A stretch of 64,000 nt of DNA, from the NCBI GenBank assembly GCA_963796225.1, contig CAWCLK010000054.1, positions 62,001 to 126,000 on the forward strand, read 5' to 3'. Shown here piece after piece: positions 37,256 to 46,774 of the stretch. The DNA is from CAWCLK01 sp963796225 (GTDB taxonomy: Bacteria > Actinomycetota > Nitriliruptoria > Nitriliruptorales > Nitriliruptoraceae). Position 1 is the stretch's first letter. Each line of letters starts with the position of its first letter. The notes below the pieces were generated by a model, which was not told the origin of the DNA, ran no database searches, and saw nothing but the letters and a program-made list of their open reading frames with translations. The position numbers were made by a program, and so were the translations under genes.

Positions 37256-38584
37256 TCAGGCCCCGTCGTCCGCCAGCGGGTCCTGGTCGTCCGTGCGCTC
37301 GTACACGCGCTTGACCTTGCCCACGGCCGTCCGCGGCAGCGTGCCCGGCGGCCGCACCGTCACCTGGGTGGACAGCCGCAGCCGCGACGCGAGCCGGTCG
37401 GCGAGCCGCCCCCGGAGGTCGTCGGTCGCGTCGGCGTCGTCGGCCACCTCGGCGTGGACCTCGAGGGTCGGCAGGGTGCCGCGGCGGTCCACGACGATGG
37501 CATAGGAGCCGTTCAGCCGCGGTTCCTCGAGGATCGTGGCCTCGATCTCGCGCGGGAAGACGTTGACCCCGCGGATGATCAGGGTGTCGTCGGTGCGTCC
37601 CTGGATCCGCCCGATCCTCGGATGGGTCCGGCCGCACTCGCACCGGCCGCGCTCGAGCCGGGTCACGTCGCCCGTGCGGTACCGCAGGACGGGCGAGGCC
37701 TCCTTGGTCAGGGTGGTGATCACGAGCTCGCCCTGCTCGCCGTCCGGCACGGGCGCCCCGGTCTCCGGGTCGACCACCTCGGGCAGGAAGTGGTCGTCGA
37801 AGACGTGCATGCCCCCCGGGTTCTCGGCGCACTCCATGGCGACGCCGGGCCCCATGACCTCGGACAGCCCGTAGATGTCGCGGGCGGCGACCGGGCCGCC
37901 GGTCAGCGCGCTCCAGGCCTGCTCGAGGCGGTCGCGGTAGCCGTCCGACCAGGGCTCGGCGCCGGCGACGATGTAGCGCACCCGCAGCCCGCGGGCGCGC
38001 TGGTCCCGGGCGTGCTCGGCCAGCAGCATGGCGAAGGACGGCGTGCAGGCCAGGCCCGTGGCACCGAGGTCGCCGAGCAGCGTCAGCTGCAGCGCGGTGT
38101 TGCCGCCCGAGGCCGGCACCACCGTCGCACCGAGGGCCTCCCCGCCGTAGTGCAGGCCGAGCCCGCCGGTGAACAGCCCGTACCCGTAGGCCACGTGCAC
38201 GACGTCCCGTGGGCCGCCGCCGGCGGCGGCGATGGAGCGGGCCACCACCTCGGCGAACACGTCGACGTCGTTGGCGGTGTAGGCCACGATGGTCGGCTTG
38301 CCGCTGGTGCCCGAGGAGGCGTGCACGCGGACCGTGTCGTCCAGCGGGGCCGCGAGCGCCCCGAGGGGGTAGCGGTCACGCAGGTCACGCTTGCGCGTGA
38401 ACGGCAGCCGGGCGAGGTCGTCGAGGTCGCGGATGTCCTCGGGCCCGACGTCGCCGAGCCGCTCGGCCCAGAAGGCCGCCCCGCTCTCGTGCAGTCGTGC
38501 CACCAGCGAGCGCAGTCGGCGCACCTGCATGGCCTCGCGTTCGTCGAAGGACGCCGCTTCGAGGGCGGGCTGGAACATGGTCAT
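37256..38584 (-). CDS. paaK: Phenylacetate-CoA ligase family protein
   Basis: 442 residues from ATG 38584, overlapping the amidohydrolase stop (ATGA). ANL-superfamily motifs: SSGTSGKPTIVAYT (P-loop), IYGLSEVMGPGVAMEC, YRTGDVTRLE, RIQGRTDDTLIIRGVNVFP and the C-terminal lysine in RTAVGKVKRVYE. Adenylates an aryl or related acid and forms its CoA thioester. Pairing with an amidohydrolase suggests a small catabolic or salvage pathway for an aromatic acid, which is inference. No other paa genes are present. Confidence 0.93.
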   Translation of the reverse strand: MTMFQPALEAASFDEREAMQVRRLRSLVARLHESGAAFWAERLGDVGPEDIRDLDDLARLPFTRKRDLRDRYPLGALAAPLDDTVRVHASSGTSGKPTIVAYTANDVDVFAEVVARSIAAAGGGPRDVVHVAYGYGLFTGGLGLHYGGEALGATVVPASGGNTALQLTLLGDLGATGLACTPSFAMLLAEHARDQRARGLRVRYIVAGAEPWSDGYRDRLEQAWSALTGGPVAARDIYGLSEVMGPGVAMECAENPGGMHVFDDHFLPEVVDPETGAPVPDGEQGELVITTLTKEASPVLRYRTGDVTRLERGRCECGRTHPRIGRIQGRTDDTLIIRGVNVFPREIEATILEEPRLNGSYAIVVDRRGTLPTLEVHAEVADDADATDDLRGRLADRLASRLRLSTQVTVRPPGTLPRTAVGKVKRVYERTDDQDPLADDGA

Positions 38585-39654
38585 GATGGGCTCCCGTGTG
38601 TCGCGCCGTCGCCGAGTGCGACGGGCCGGCGGCCGGGGAGACGGAACAGCCGCCGGGCGTTGTCGCCGAGGACCGCACGCCCCGCGTCGGGGCCGAGCTC
38701 CCGACGCAGTCGCAGCATGATCCCGACGTAGGTCTCGCGGAACTCGACGTTGGGCGGGTCCTGCCGGTAGTGGCGCGCCCCGTCGACGCCACCGTCGGAC
38801 CCGAACAGGACGCGCTCGGGCCCCACCGCCGCGACCGCCTCGAGGGCGAAGTCGGACGAGCACCACGACGTCTCGAGCCAGAGGTTGCCGAGCTCCCGGG
38901 CGTGCGCCAGGGCCCGGGCCCGTCCCTCGGGGAACCCCATGTAGGTGTGGTAGAGCACGACCGGCACCTGCGGGAACCGTTCCGCGAGCCGTCGGATCAG
39001 GTCGGGGTCGGACTGGCCCGGGGCGCTGTGCACGGCGACGGGCACGCCCGTCTCCTGCGCGAGCTCCATGTAGGGGTCGAGGCGGTGGTCGTCGGCCGGG
39101 TAGTCGTCGTGGCTCGGGTGCAGCTTCAGCCCGACGTGGGCGGTCGCGAGGCGGTGCCGGACGGCGCGGACGCGCGGGTGGTGCGGCCGCACCCACACGA
39201 GGGGGTGGTAGCCGGGGGCGGTCCGCGCGAGCGCGTCGACGTACCGGTTGTCCTCCCAGGACACCACCGCGGTGCGCACCCCCGCCGACGCCAGGCCGGC
39301 GTGCAGGCTCGCCGCCCCGAGCCGGCCCCAGCCGTCGTGGGCGGCGTGGACGTGGCAGTCGACGGGGTCGAGGTCGATCCAGAGCCGGTAGTCGGCGTCG
39401 GCGTTGTTGTCCCAGTGGTGGCCGTCGGTCACGACGGCGTCCAGGGTCAGGTTCCCGTCGAGGCCGCCCAGCGCCGCGACTGCCAGGCCCTCCTCGACAG
39501 GCTCCAGCGGCACCTCGGTGACGGGACCGGCCCAGCCGTCGACGGCGAAGTGCAGCCGCCCGTGCTCCCACAACGGACCGCGGTAGGCGACGTACCGCTG
39601 TCCCGCGGCAGACGCGTCGCCCTCCCACCAGTCGAGTGCGAAGGGATCGCTCAC
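38581..39654 (-). CDS. Amidohydrolase-2 domain protein with CBM25-like N-terminal region
   Basis: 357 residues. The C-terminal ~265 residues are a metal-dependent TIM-barrel: DCHVHAAHDGWG (HxH), GLKLHPSHDDY, AVHSAPGQSD, VVLYHTYMGFPEG and FGSDGG. The first ~95 residues are unlike the family: AYRGPLWEHGRLHFAVDGW and HHWDNNADADYRLWIDLD resemble starch-binding CBM25-like modules (WDNN near the end). Such a fusion would be unusual. Stop overlaps the paaK start; the upstream unknown gene ends 27 bp before. Confidence 0.75.
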   Translation of the reverse strand: MSDPFALDWWEGDASAAGQRYVAYRGPLWEHGRLHFAVDGWAGPVTEVPLEPVEEGLAVAALGGLDGNLTLDAVVTDGHHWDNNADADYRLWIDLDPVDCHVHAAHDGWGRLGAASLHAGLASAGVRTAVVSWEDNRYVDALARTAPGYHPLVWVRPHHPRVRAVRHRLATAHVGLKLHPSHDDYPADDHRLDPYMELAQETGVPVAVHSAPGQSDPDLIRRLAERFPQVPVVLYHTYMGFPEGRARALAHARELGNLWLETSWCSSDFALEAVAAVGPERVLFGSDGGVDGARHYRQDPPNVEFRETYVGIMLRLRRELGPDAGRAVLGDNARRLFRLPGRRPVALGDGATHGSPS

Positions 39655-39681
39655 GAGGCTGCTCCGCTCGCCACGTCCACG

Positions 39682-40350
39682 CTACATCTCGTGGACCCAG
39701 GACGACCCGCATGCGGCCGTGGGCCCGTCCGGTCCGAGGTAGTACTCGCCGCGTTCGTGCTCCGGCCACGTGCGGCCGAGGTGGTACTGCTGCAGGACCC
39801 GCGCCCCGCGCGGCCCCCAGATCCGCCCACGCCAGCGGTGGGGGGCCGGGATCTCACCCAGGATGTGGAACTTCGCCTCGTGGAAGCGGGGCTTGTCCTG
39901 GTAGTCGTAGTAGCGGACCGAGGCGAACTCGGACTCGGCGGGGAACCGGGGATCCTCCATCGGCGTGTAGACCGGCGCCTCCCAGCTGTCGACCGACCAG
40001 TGCACGCACAGGTTGGTCAGGTAGCCGCCCTCGTCGTAGAACTCGAGCTCCCGGGACGCGATCTCCTCGGTGAACAGCTCGGTGGACCACCGCCCGCCGT
40101 GCTGGACCACCTCGAAGGCGTAGTGGAACGCGAACTCGGGGACCCACGCCCCGCCGTCCCAGATCGCGGTCGGCATGCCCAGGACCTTCTTGCGGCCGCG
40201 GGGCGAGCCCCCGACGTCCACCAGCTGGCGGCACTCGTGGATCCGGTCCCAGGGCGGCTCGGCGCCCAGCGGCGAGAACGTGTAGTGGATCAGCACCTCG
40301 TCGATGCCGTCGTCCTGGTCGGCCCAGCCCTTGGTCAGGTACCAGCTCAT
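39682..40350 (-). CDS. Conserved-looking protein of unknown function, coupled to truB
   Basis: 222 residues from ATG 40350, which overlaps the truB stop (ATGA). Rich in aromatic residues (SWYLTKGWADQDDGIDEVLI, VLGMPTAIWDGGAWVPEFAF, LEFYDEGGYLTNLCVHWSVD, SVRYYDYQDKPRFHEAKFHI). No signal peptide or membrane helix. The aromatic, beta-rich composition resembles carbohydrate-binding or jelly-roll proteins, but I do not recognise a family. Its position before the CBM-like amidohydrolase and paaK suggests one functional cassette. Confidence 0.65.
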   Translation of the reverse strand: MSWYLTKGWADQDDGIDEVLIHYTFSPLGAEPPWDRIHECRQLVDVGGSPRGRKKVLGMPTAIWDGGAWVPEFAFHYAFEVVQHGGRWSTELFTEEIASRELEFYDEGGYLTNLCVHWSVDSWEAPVYTPMEDPRFPAESEFASVRYYDYQDKPRFHEAKFHILGEIPAPHRWRGRIWGPRGARVLQQYHLGRTWPEHERGEYYLGPDGPTAACGSSWVHEM

Positions 40351-41382
40351 GGTGCGTCTCCCGCGCGAGCCCCCACGATGCGGGGCACGCGGGCAGGTCG
40401 CACAGGGCCGAAGGTCCCGACGGACCCGCCGACGGACCACCGTCGACCCGTCACGTCGCCCGGTAAGAGGTCCTCGGGGCGCAGCATGACCGCTTCGGGA
40501 CGCGCCCGGCCGTCCCGGTCGAGGTACACGCCGACCAGCCGCCCCGCCCCGTCGAGGATCGCGTACGGGCCATCCTGGTCGTGGGCGGTCGTCGGTCGGC
40601 CGTGCACGAGGTCGTCGCGCACCGCGTCCTCGACCACCACCGACGGCAGCAGGCGCAGGGCGTCCGCCGGGGGCACGAGCCGGTCACGCAGCGCCCGGTC
40701 CTCGCCGAGCTCCTCGACCTGCGCCAGGGTGAGGGTGTCCTCCACGGCGAACCCGCCGGTGGCCAGGCGGCGCAGCGCCGTGAGGCTGCCCCCGACGCCG
40801 AGCCGCTGGCCCACGTCGTGCGCCAGGGTGCGCACGTAGGTGCCGGGCGAGCACGTGACCAGGAACGACACCGTGGCGCGTGGCCCCGGCTCGAACGAAT
40901 CCAGCACCAGCTCGTGGACGGTGACCCGACGGGGGTCGCGCTCCACGACCTCGCCCCGGCGGGCCCGCGCGTGCAGGCGCTCACCGTCGACCTTCACCGC
41001 CGACACCATCGGTGGGACCTGGTCGATGTCGCCGACGAACTGCTTGAGGACCGAGCAGACGTCCTCCTCGGTGAGGTGCGACGCGTCGGCCTCGGCCACC
41101 ACGGCCCCGTCGGCGTCCTGGGAGTCGGTCTCGCGACCGAGCACCATCGTCGCCGCGTACGTCTTGCGCCCCTGCTGCATGAACTGCACGAGCCGGGTCG
41201 CGCGCCCCACCGCGCACAGCAGCACGCCGGTCGCGGCGGGGTCGAGCGTCCCGGTGTGGCCGACACGACGGATGCCGAGGGCGCGGCGCACCCGCGCGAC
41301 GACGTCGTGGGACGTCATGCCCTCGGGTTTGTCGACCGCCAGCACACCGCTGACATCCGGGATCCTGCCGCCGGCGCCCCAT
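40347..41382 (-). CDS. truB: tRNA pseudouridine-55 synthase (frameshifted near the N-terminus)
   Basis: 344 residues from ATG 41382 after removing one extra base at ~41367; this restores GRRRRIPDVSGVLAVDKPEG, the normal TruB start. Without correction, translation would begin at GTG 41345 and lack the first ~12 residues. Catalytic aspartate in GHTGTLDPAATGVL (Asp47), plus CSPGTYVRTLAHDVG. A C-terminal PUA-like region is visible (LRPEDLLPGDV). Start lies 1 nt after the rbfA stop (TGAGATG), which supports the corrected start. Confidence 0.94.
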
Positions 41383-41383
41383 C

Positions 41384-41809
41384 TCAGGACTCCCCCGCCC
41401 CGCTCGGTGGGTCCCCACCCCGCTCGTCCTCCACCCGAACACGCCGGATGAGGTCCTCGACGCGCGCGGCCTGGCTGGCGACCGGGTCGGGGCGGAAGCG
41501 CAGCTCGGGGGTGTTGCGGCTCTGCACGCGGCGGGCCACCAGGCCCTGGATCCGCGCCCGCGCGGCCTCGAAGCCGGCCGCGACCTCGTCCTCCTGCGGC
41601 AGCTGGTCGCCGCCGGTGCGCGACGGGTCGCGCGAGACCAGGTCACGGTCCAGCGCCGTCCAGTACACGGTCGCGTACTTCTGGTCGTTGGTGACCTCGA
41701 CGTCGGTGATGGTGACGAGGTTCAGCCGCGGGTCGGCGATGTCCTCCTCGACGATCTGCGCGACCGCCTCCTTGACGTGCTGGTCCAGCCGTCGGTTCCC
41801 CTTGGCCAT
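41384..41809 (-). CDS. rbfA: Ribosome-binding factor A
   Basis: 141 residues: RLDQHVKEAVAQIVEEDIAD, RLNLVTITDVEVTNDQKYAT, and the C-terminal TPELRFRPDPVASQAARVED typical of RbfA, a KH-fold factor for 30S maturation. Acidic/Gly-rich C-terminal extension of ~20 residues. In the nusA-infB operon. Confidence 0.96.
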   Translation of the reverse strand: MAKGNRRLDQHVKEAVAQIVEEDIADPRLNLVTITDVEVTNDQKYATVYWTALDRDLVSRDPSRTGGDQLPQEDEVAAGFEAARARIQGLVARRVQSRNTPELRFRPDPVASQAARVEDLIRRVRVEDERGGDPPSGAGES

Positions 41810-41813
41810 GTCG

Positions 41814-42200
41814 TCACTCCTCCTCGTCGTCGAGCGCCCAGCCGTGGTGGGCGAGCAGCCCGGCGGTCGAGTCCATGTCGTCGGCGTCCATGACGTCGAC
41901 CATCGTCGCGGCGCCGGTCACCACCACGGTCGGATCGCGTTCGATGACGGCGACCACCCGGTCGAGCACCCGGTCGACGCCCGACGCCTCGCCGGCGACC
42001 ACACCGACGGCGAGCGCCGCTCGCTGCCAGCTGTCCCGGAAGCCCACCTCGGCAACGCTGACCTGCAGCCGGTCCCGCAGGGTCGCCTTGGCGCGGTTGA
42101 GCACCGCACGCTTGCCCTTGAGCGAGGTGACGCCGGGCAGGTGCACGTCGACGCGCATCGCGCCGACGTGCACCCGACCCGGATCGTCGGGCGCGCTCAC
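41814..42200 (-). CDS. DUF503 family protein (YlxP-like)
   Basis: 128 residues from GTG 42200 (GTGA overlap with infB). Sequence VDVHLPGVTSLKGKRAVLNR and VAEVGFRDSWQRAALAVGVV is diagnostic of DUF503/YlxP, found between infB and rbfA in many bacteria and linked to ribosome assembly. A ~35-residue acidic C-terminal extension (MDADDMDSTAGLLAHHGWAL) is present. Confidence 0.93.
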   Translation of the reverse strand: MSAPDDPGRVHVGAMRVDVHLPGVTSLKGKRAVLNRAKATLRDRLQVSVAEVGFRDSWQRAALAVGVVAGEASGVDRVLDRVVAVIERDPTVVVTGAATMVDVMDADDMDSTAGLLAHHGWALDDEEE

Positions 42201-45046
42201 ACGCGCTCGACCTCCACCGTCTCGTAGGCCTCGAAGACGTCGCCTTCCTTGACGTCCTGGAACTTGTTCAGGCCGATGCCGCACTCGAAGCCCTCGCGGA
42301 CCTCGGCGGCGTCGTCCTTGAACCGCTTCAGCGACGACATGGTGTCCTCGGCGACGACGACGCCGTCGCGGATGACCCGCACGCCGGCCTCGCGCTTGAC
42401 CACGCCGCGCGTGACCATGCAACCGAACACGAACCCGATCTTCGGGACCTTGAAGACCTCGCGCACCTCGGCCTCGCCGATGATGTCCTCGCGGAACTCG
42501 GGGCCCAGCAGGCCCTTCACCGCGCGCTCGATGTCCTCGAGTGCCTCGTAGATGATCTTGTAGAGCCGCACGTCCACGCCGGAGCGCTCGATGGCCTCGC
42601 GGGCCTTGGCGCCGGGGCGGACGTTGAAGCCGATGATGATGCCGTCGGAGACCTCGGCGAGGCCGACGTCGGACTCGTTGATGGCACCGACGCCCTTGCC
42701 GACCACGCGGATCTTGACCTCGTCGAGGTCCATCTTGGACAGCGCGTCCTCCAGGGCCTCGGCGGACCCGGACACGTCGGCCTTGATGAGGACGTTGAGG
42801 ACCTCCTTCTCGCCCTCCTTGACCTCGGCCGTGAGCTCCTCGAGCGTCTTCGGTCGGGCCTGGGAGGCGAGCTCGGCACGCCGCTCGCGGGTGGCGCGGC
42901 GTTCGGCCACGTCGCGGGCGAAGCGTTCCTCGGTGACGACGCGGAACTCGTCGCCGGCCTCGGGGACCTCGTTGAGGCCGAGCACCTGGACCGGACGGGC
43001 CGGTTCGGCCTCGTCGACCTGGTTGCCCTGCTCGTCGAACATGGCGCGGATGCGGCCGTCGGCCGTGCCCGCCACGAGGATGTCCCCGCGGCGCAGCGTC
43101 CCGGCCTGCACCAGGACGGTGGCCACGGAACCGCGGCCCTTGTCCAGGTGCGCCTCGACGACGCGACCGCGGGCGTCCTTGTCCGGGTTGGCCTTCAGCT
43201 CGAGCAGGTCGGCCTGCAGCAGCACGACCTCGAGCAGGTCGTCGAGTCCCTCGCGCCGCAACGCGGAGACCGGCACGGACGGCACCTCGCCGCCGTACTC
43301 CTCGACCACGACCTCGTGCTCGGCGAGCTGGCCCTTGACCTTGTCCGGGTTGGCGCCCTCGACGTCCATCTTGTTGATGGCGACGACGATCGGGACCCCG
43401 GCCGCCTTCGCGTGCTGGATGGCCTCGATGGTCTGGGGCATCACGCCGTCGTTGGCCGCGACCACCAGGATGACGATGTCGGTCACGTCCGCCCCGCGGG
43501 CACGCATCGCCGTGAAGGCCGCGTGACCCGGGGTGTCGATGAACGTGATCCTGCGGTCGTCCTTGGTGATCTGGTACGCGCCGATGTGCTGGGTGATGCC
43601 GCCGGCCTCGCCGGAGACGACGTCGGTCTGCCGGATGGCGTCGAGCAGCAGGGTCTTGCCGTGGTCGACGTGGCCCATGACCGTGATGACCGGGGGCCGG
43701 GGCTGGAGGTTCTCCTCGGCCTCGGGCTCCTCGATGCCGAACTCGGCCTCCTCCTGGGACATGAAGTAGACGTCGAAGCCCAGCTCCGCGCCCAGGATCT
43801 CGAGGGTGTCGTCCGGCAGCGTCTGCTGCACGGTCGCCATCTCGCCCATCTCGAACAGCTTCTTGACCAGCGCCGCACCGGGCACGCCGAGCTTGTCGGC
43901 GAGCTCGCCCACGGTCACGCCGGGCAGCACCTCGACGCGGTCGGTCTCGATGAGCTCCTCGATCGGGACGTCGCGACGGCGCGGTCCGCGCTGCAGCTCC
44001 TGCTCCTGCGGGGAGGTCTTCTCCTTGCGGCGACGCTTGCCACGGGGCGGGCCGCCACCGGGACCACCGGGGCCACCGCCACCGGGGCCACCGCCGGGCC
44101 CACCGGGGCCGCCGCCGGGACCACCACGACCGGGGGCCTGGCGGTAGGGGGAACCGGGCGGGCCGCCACCGGGGCGTCCGCCACCGGGACCACCACGACC
44201 ACCGCCGGGACCACCGCGACCGCCACCGGGACCACCCGGGCCACCGGGACCACGACCGCGCGCCGGCTGGGCCGGCTGCTGCGGACGGGCGGGCGCCTTG
44301 CGCAGCGGCGGCGGGATGTGCCGCTTGCCCGAGCCCTCCTTGGGCAGGTTGATCTCGGGGCCGCGAGCGGCGGGCTCGTCGGCCGAGGTCGACCCGGGCG
44401 CGGTGCCGGCAGGACCGCCGGGACGCATCGGGCGCAGCGGCACCTCACCGCGGACCAGCCGCGGGGGCGGGGCACCGGGCATGCGCCGTGCGCCGCCGGC
44501 CTCGCCACCGCCCTCGTCGGGTGTGCCGGACGCCGGTGGCGCCCCCGCCGGCGGGGCGGGGGTCGACGGCGTGGCCGAGCCGTCCGAGGCCGCGGGGGCC
44601 TCGGTGCTGGCCGCCGGGGCCTGTGGCTGCTCGGTCTCGGCGGGGGTCGAGGACGCATCGTCCTCGCCCTCGTCCGACGACGGGGCCTCGGGGGCCGGCG
44701 CAGCCGACGCGGCAGCCTGGGCGCGCTCGGCCTCCTCCTGCTGCCTGCGCAGGTGGGGCGGCAGGACCTTGGCAGCCTTCTTGGTGTCGGGCGCCTGGGC
44801 CTTCTCGGCCATCTGGCGGTAGCGCTCGAGTTCCTCGCGCTCCTTCGCCTTCTTGGCCTCCTCCTCGGCCTTCCGCTCGGCCTCGGACTTGCCGAGGGAC
44901 TCGCGGAACCGCTGGGCCTCGCCCGCGGTGATGGACGAGGAGTGGCTCTTGGCGTCGACGCCGAGCTCCTCGAGGCGCCGCAGGACGTCCCGGTTCTCGA
45001 GACCGGACTCCTTGGCGAGCTCGTAGACGCGGACCTTGTTGCTCAC
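42197..45046 (-). CDS. infB: Translation initiation factor IF-2
   Basis: 949 residues from GTG 45046 (AGAGGAG upstream). Small N-terminal IF2 domain (VRVYELAKESGLENRDVLRR), a long low-complexity linker (~120-360) including ~75 residues almost only of Gly, Pro and Arg (plus-strand bases ~44040-44265), a second IF2_N (VLPGVTVGELADKLGVPG), then the GTPase core: GHVDHGKT, DTPGHAAF, NKMD, SALRREG. Delivers fMet-tRNA to the 30S subunit. GTGA overlaps join it to ylxR upstream and DUF503 downstream. Confidence 0.97.
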   Translation of the reverse strand: MSNKVRVYELAKESGLENRDVLRRLEELGVDAKSHSSSITAGEAQRFRESLGKSEAERKAEEEAKKAKEREELERYRQMAEKAQAPDTKKAAKVLPPHLRRQQEEAERAQAAASAAPAPEAPSSDEGEDDASSTPAETEQPQAPAASTEAPAASDGSATPSTPAPPAGAPPASGTPDEGGGEAGGARRMPGAPPPRLVRGEVPLRPMRPGGPAGTAPGSTSADEPAARGPEINLPKEGSGKRHIPPPLRKAPARPQQPAQPARGRGPGGPGGPGGGRGGPGGGRGGPGGGRPGGGPPGSPYRQAPGRGGPGGGPGGPGGGPGGGGPGGPGGGPPRGKRRRKEKTSPQEQELQRGPRRRDVPIEELIETDRVEVLPGVTVGELADKLGVPGAALVKKLFEMGEMATVQQTLPDDTLEILGAELGFDVYFMSQEEAEFGIEEPEAEENLQPRPPVITVMGHVDHGKTLLLDAIRQTDVVSGEAGGITQHIGAYQITKDDRRITFIDTPGHAAFTAMRARGADVTDIVILVVAANDGVMPQTIEAIQHAKAAGVPIVVAINKMDVEGANPDKVKGQLAEHEVVVEEYGGEVPSVPVSALRREGLDDLLEVVLLQADLLELKANPDKDARGRVVEAHLDKGRGSVATVLVQAGTLRRGDILVAGTADGRIRAMFDEQGNQVDEAEPARPVQVLGLNEVPEAGDEFRVVTEERFARDVAERRATRERRAELASQARPKTLEELTAEVKEGEKEVLNVLIKADVSGSAEALEDALSKMDLDEVKIRVVGKGVGAINESDVGLAEVSDGIIIGFNVRPGAKAREAIERSGVDVRLYKIIYEALEDIERAVKGLLGPEFREDIIGEAEVREVFKVPKIGFVFGCMVTRGVVKREAGVRVIRDGVVVAEDTMSSLKRFKDDAAEVREGFECGIGLNKFQDVKEGDVFEAYETVEVERV

Positions 45047-45408
45047 GCAGTGTGCTCCTCTTGGTGCGTGCCATCCGCCGGGCGCGGGCTCGGACACGAT
45101 GCGAGGGTTCGGGCATCGGCGAGCGCGGTGGTCACCTGGTCGGACCGTTCGGTGCGAAGTGCGCGGTGCACGGCGCGACCGTCGCGTCGGGCGGCGGCGT
45201 CGACACAGTCGGGGTCGGGGCAGACGTACGCACCGCGGCCGGGACGTCGCTGCGCGGGATCGAGCCGGACGTGGTCCGAGCTCGCGGCCAGTCGCAGCAA
45301 CTGGGCCTTGGGGCGGGTTCGTCGGCAACCCACGCACGTGCGCTGGGGGACGGCAGTCACACCTGCGTCCGTGTCAGCTGGCACGTCGTGCCGTGGCGCC
45401 TGGCGCAC
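45043..45408 (-). CDS. ylxR: YlxR/RnpM family RNA-binding protein
   Basis: 121 residues from GTG 45408 with AAGGAG 8 nt upstream; GTG 45360 is an alternative start. Core motif QRTCVGCRRTRPKAQLLRL and GRGAYVCPDPDCVDAA, the YlxR fold (small nucleic-acid-binding protein; in Bacillus it modulates RNase P). Sits between nusA and infB as in most Gram-positives. The Pro/Thr/His-rich C-terminus is unusually long. Confidence 0.93.
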   Translation of the reverse strand: MRQAPRHDVPADTDAGVTAVPQRTCVGCRRTRPKAQLLRLAASSDHVRLDPAQRRPGRGAYVCPDPDCVDAAARRDGRAVHRALRTERSDQVTTALADARTLASCPSPRPADGTHQEEHTA

Positions 45409-45540
45409 CGATCGTACTCCTTGGCGGGTGGGTTCGTGGTGGTCGAAGCGATGGGGGGTCTCGGCGGCGCGTCCTGCCAGCGCGGCCTGGTGGGGTCCGG
45501 GACCGGATCCGCGTGAGCGGTACCGGCGGACACCGGCCTG

Positions 45541-46695
45541 CTAGGCGTCGGCCTCCGCCTCGTCGGGTTCCTGCTCCTCGAGGGCGGCGGCGCGGGTGGC
45601 CTCCGCCGACTCGTAGGCGGCGGCGATGGCCTGCTCGCCCTCGTCGTTGAGCGGGTTGCCGAACTCGTCGATGAGGCCCTTCTCGAACGCTTCCTGGAAC
45701 GCGCGCTGTTCCTCGTCGAACTGGCTCTCGGACTTGATGTCGATGCGCCACCCGGTCAGCCGTGCCGCCAGGCGGGCGTTCTGGCCCTCGCGGCCGATGG
45801 CCAGGGACAGCTGGTAGTCGGGCACGACCACCATGGCGGTGCCGTCCTCCGGGTACAGGTAGACGTTGGTGACCTTGGCGGGCGAGAGGGCGTTGCCGAC
45901 GAACTTCTCGGGTTCGTCGGCCCAACGCACGATGTCGATGCGTTCGAGCTCGTCGTTGTGCAGCTCCTTCTGCACCGCCTTGGCGCGCTGGCCCGCGGGA
46001 CCCACACAGGCCCCGACCGGGTCGACGTCGCTGTTCTTGGAGGAGACGGCCACCTTGGTGCGGTGACCGGCCTCACGGGCGATGGCCCGGATCTCGACCG
46101 TGCCGTCCTCGATCTCGGGCACCTCGAGCGCGAACATCGCGGCGACGAACCCGGGGTGGCTGCGCGAGCAGATGATCTGGGCGCGGCGGCTCTCGCGGCG
46201 GACCTCGGTGACGATGGCGCGCGCGTGCTGGCCGTGCTCGAGGCGCTCGTTGGGCACCTGCTCCGAGTACGGCATCAGGGCCTCGGTGCGCCCGAGCTCG
46301 ATCAGGGTCACGTTGCCCTGGATGGACACGGTGCCGGAGATGACGTCGCCCTCGCGTCCCACGTACTCGCCGTAGGTCGCCTCGCGCTCGGCCTCGCGGA
46401 GGCGCTGGAGGAGCACCTGCTTGGCCGTCTGGGCGACGATGCGCCCGAGGTCCTTGGGCTCCTCCTTCCACTCGCTGATGACGTTGCCGTCGTCGTCCAG
46501 CTCCTGGGCGAAGACGGAGATGTCGCCGCTGGCGCGGTCCACGTGCACGCGGACCTCGTCCGCCGACAGGCCCGCCGATCGCTTGTACGCCGAGGCGAGC
46601 GCCGTCTCGAAGGCCTCCACGACGGTGTGGAAGTCCAGGCCCTTCTCGCGTTCGATCATGCGGAGGGCGTCGATGTCGACTCTGTCGGTCTTCAC
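45541..46695 (-). CDS. nusA: Transcription termination/antitermination factor NusA
   Basis: 384 residues: N-terminal polymerase-binding domain (MIEREKGLDFHTVVEAFETA), S1 (GDVISGTVSIQGNVTLIELG), KH1 (KVAVSSKNSDVDPVGACVGP) and KH2 (DYQLSLAIGREGQNARLAAR), then an acidic tail. Binds RNA polymerase, controls pausing and termination. Followed by ylxR-infB. Confidence 0.97.
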   Translation of the reverse strand: MKTDRVDIDALRMIEREKGLDFHTVVEAFETALASAYKRSAGLSADEVRVHVDRASGDISVFAQELDDDGNVISEWKEEPKDLGRIVAQTAKQVLLQRLREAEREATYGEYVGREGDVISGTVSIQGNVTLIELGRTEALMPYSEQVPNERLEHGQHARAIVTEVRRESRRAQIICSRSHPGFVAAMFALEVPEIEDGTVEIRAIAREAGHRTKVAVSSKNSDVDPVGACVGPAGQRAKAVQKELHNDELERIDIVRWADEPEKFVGNALSPAKVTNVYLYPEDGTAMVVVPDYQLSLAIGREGQNARLAARLTGWRIDIKSESQFDEEQRAFQEAFEKGLIDEFGNPLNDEGEQAIAAAYESAEATRAAALEEQEPDEAEADA

Positions 46696-46774
46696 GTCAC
46701 GGTCCTCGTCGTGGGGGCGGCCGGGGTCATGGAGCCGTCCGGTGCGGGCAGGGGCAGGTCGGGGCGGGAGGCAG

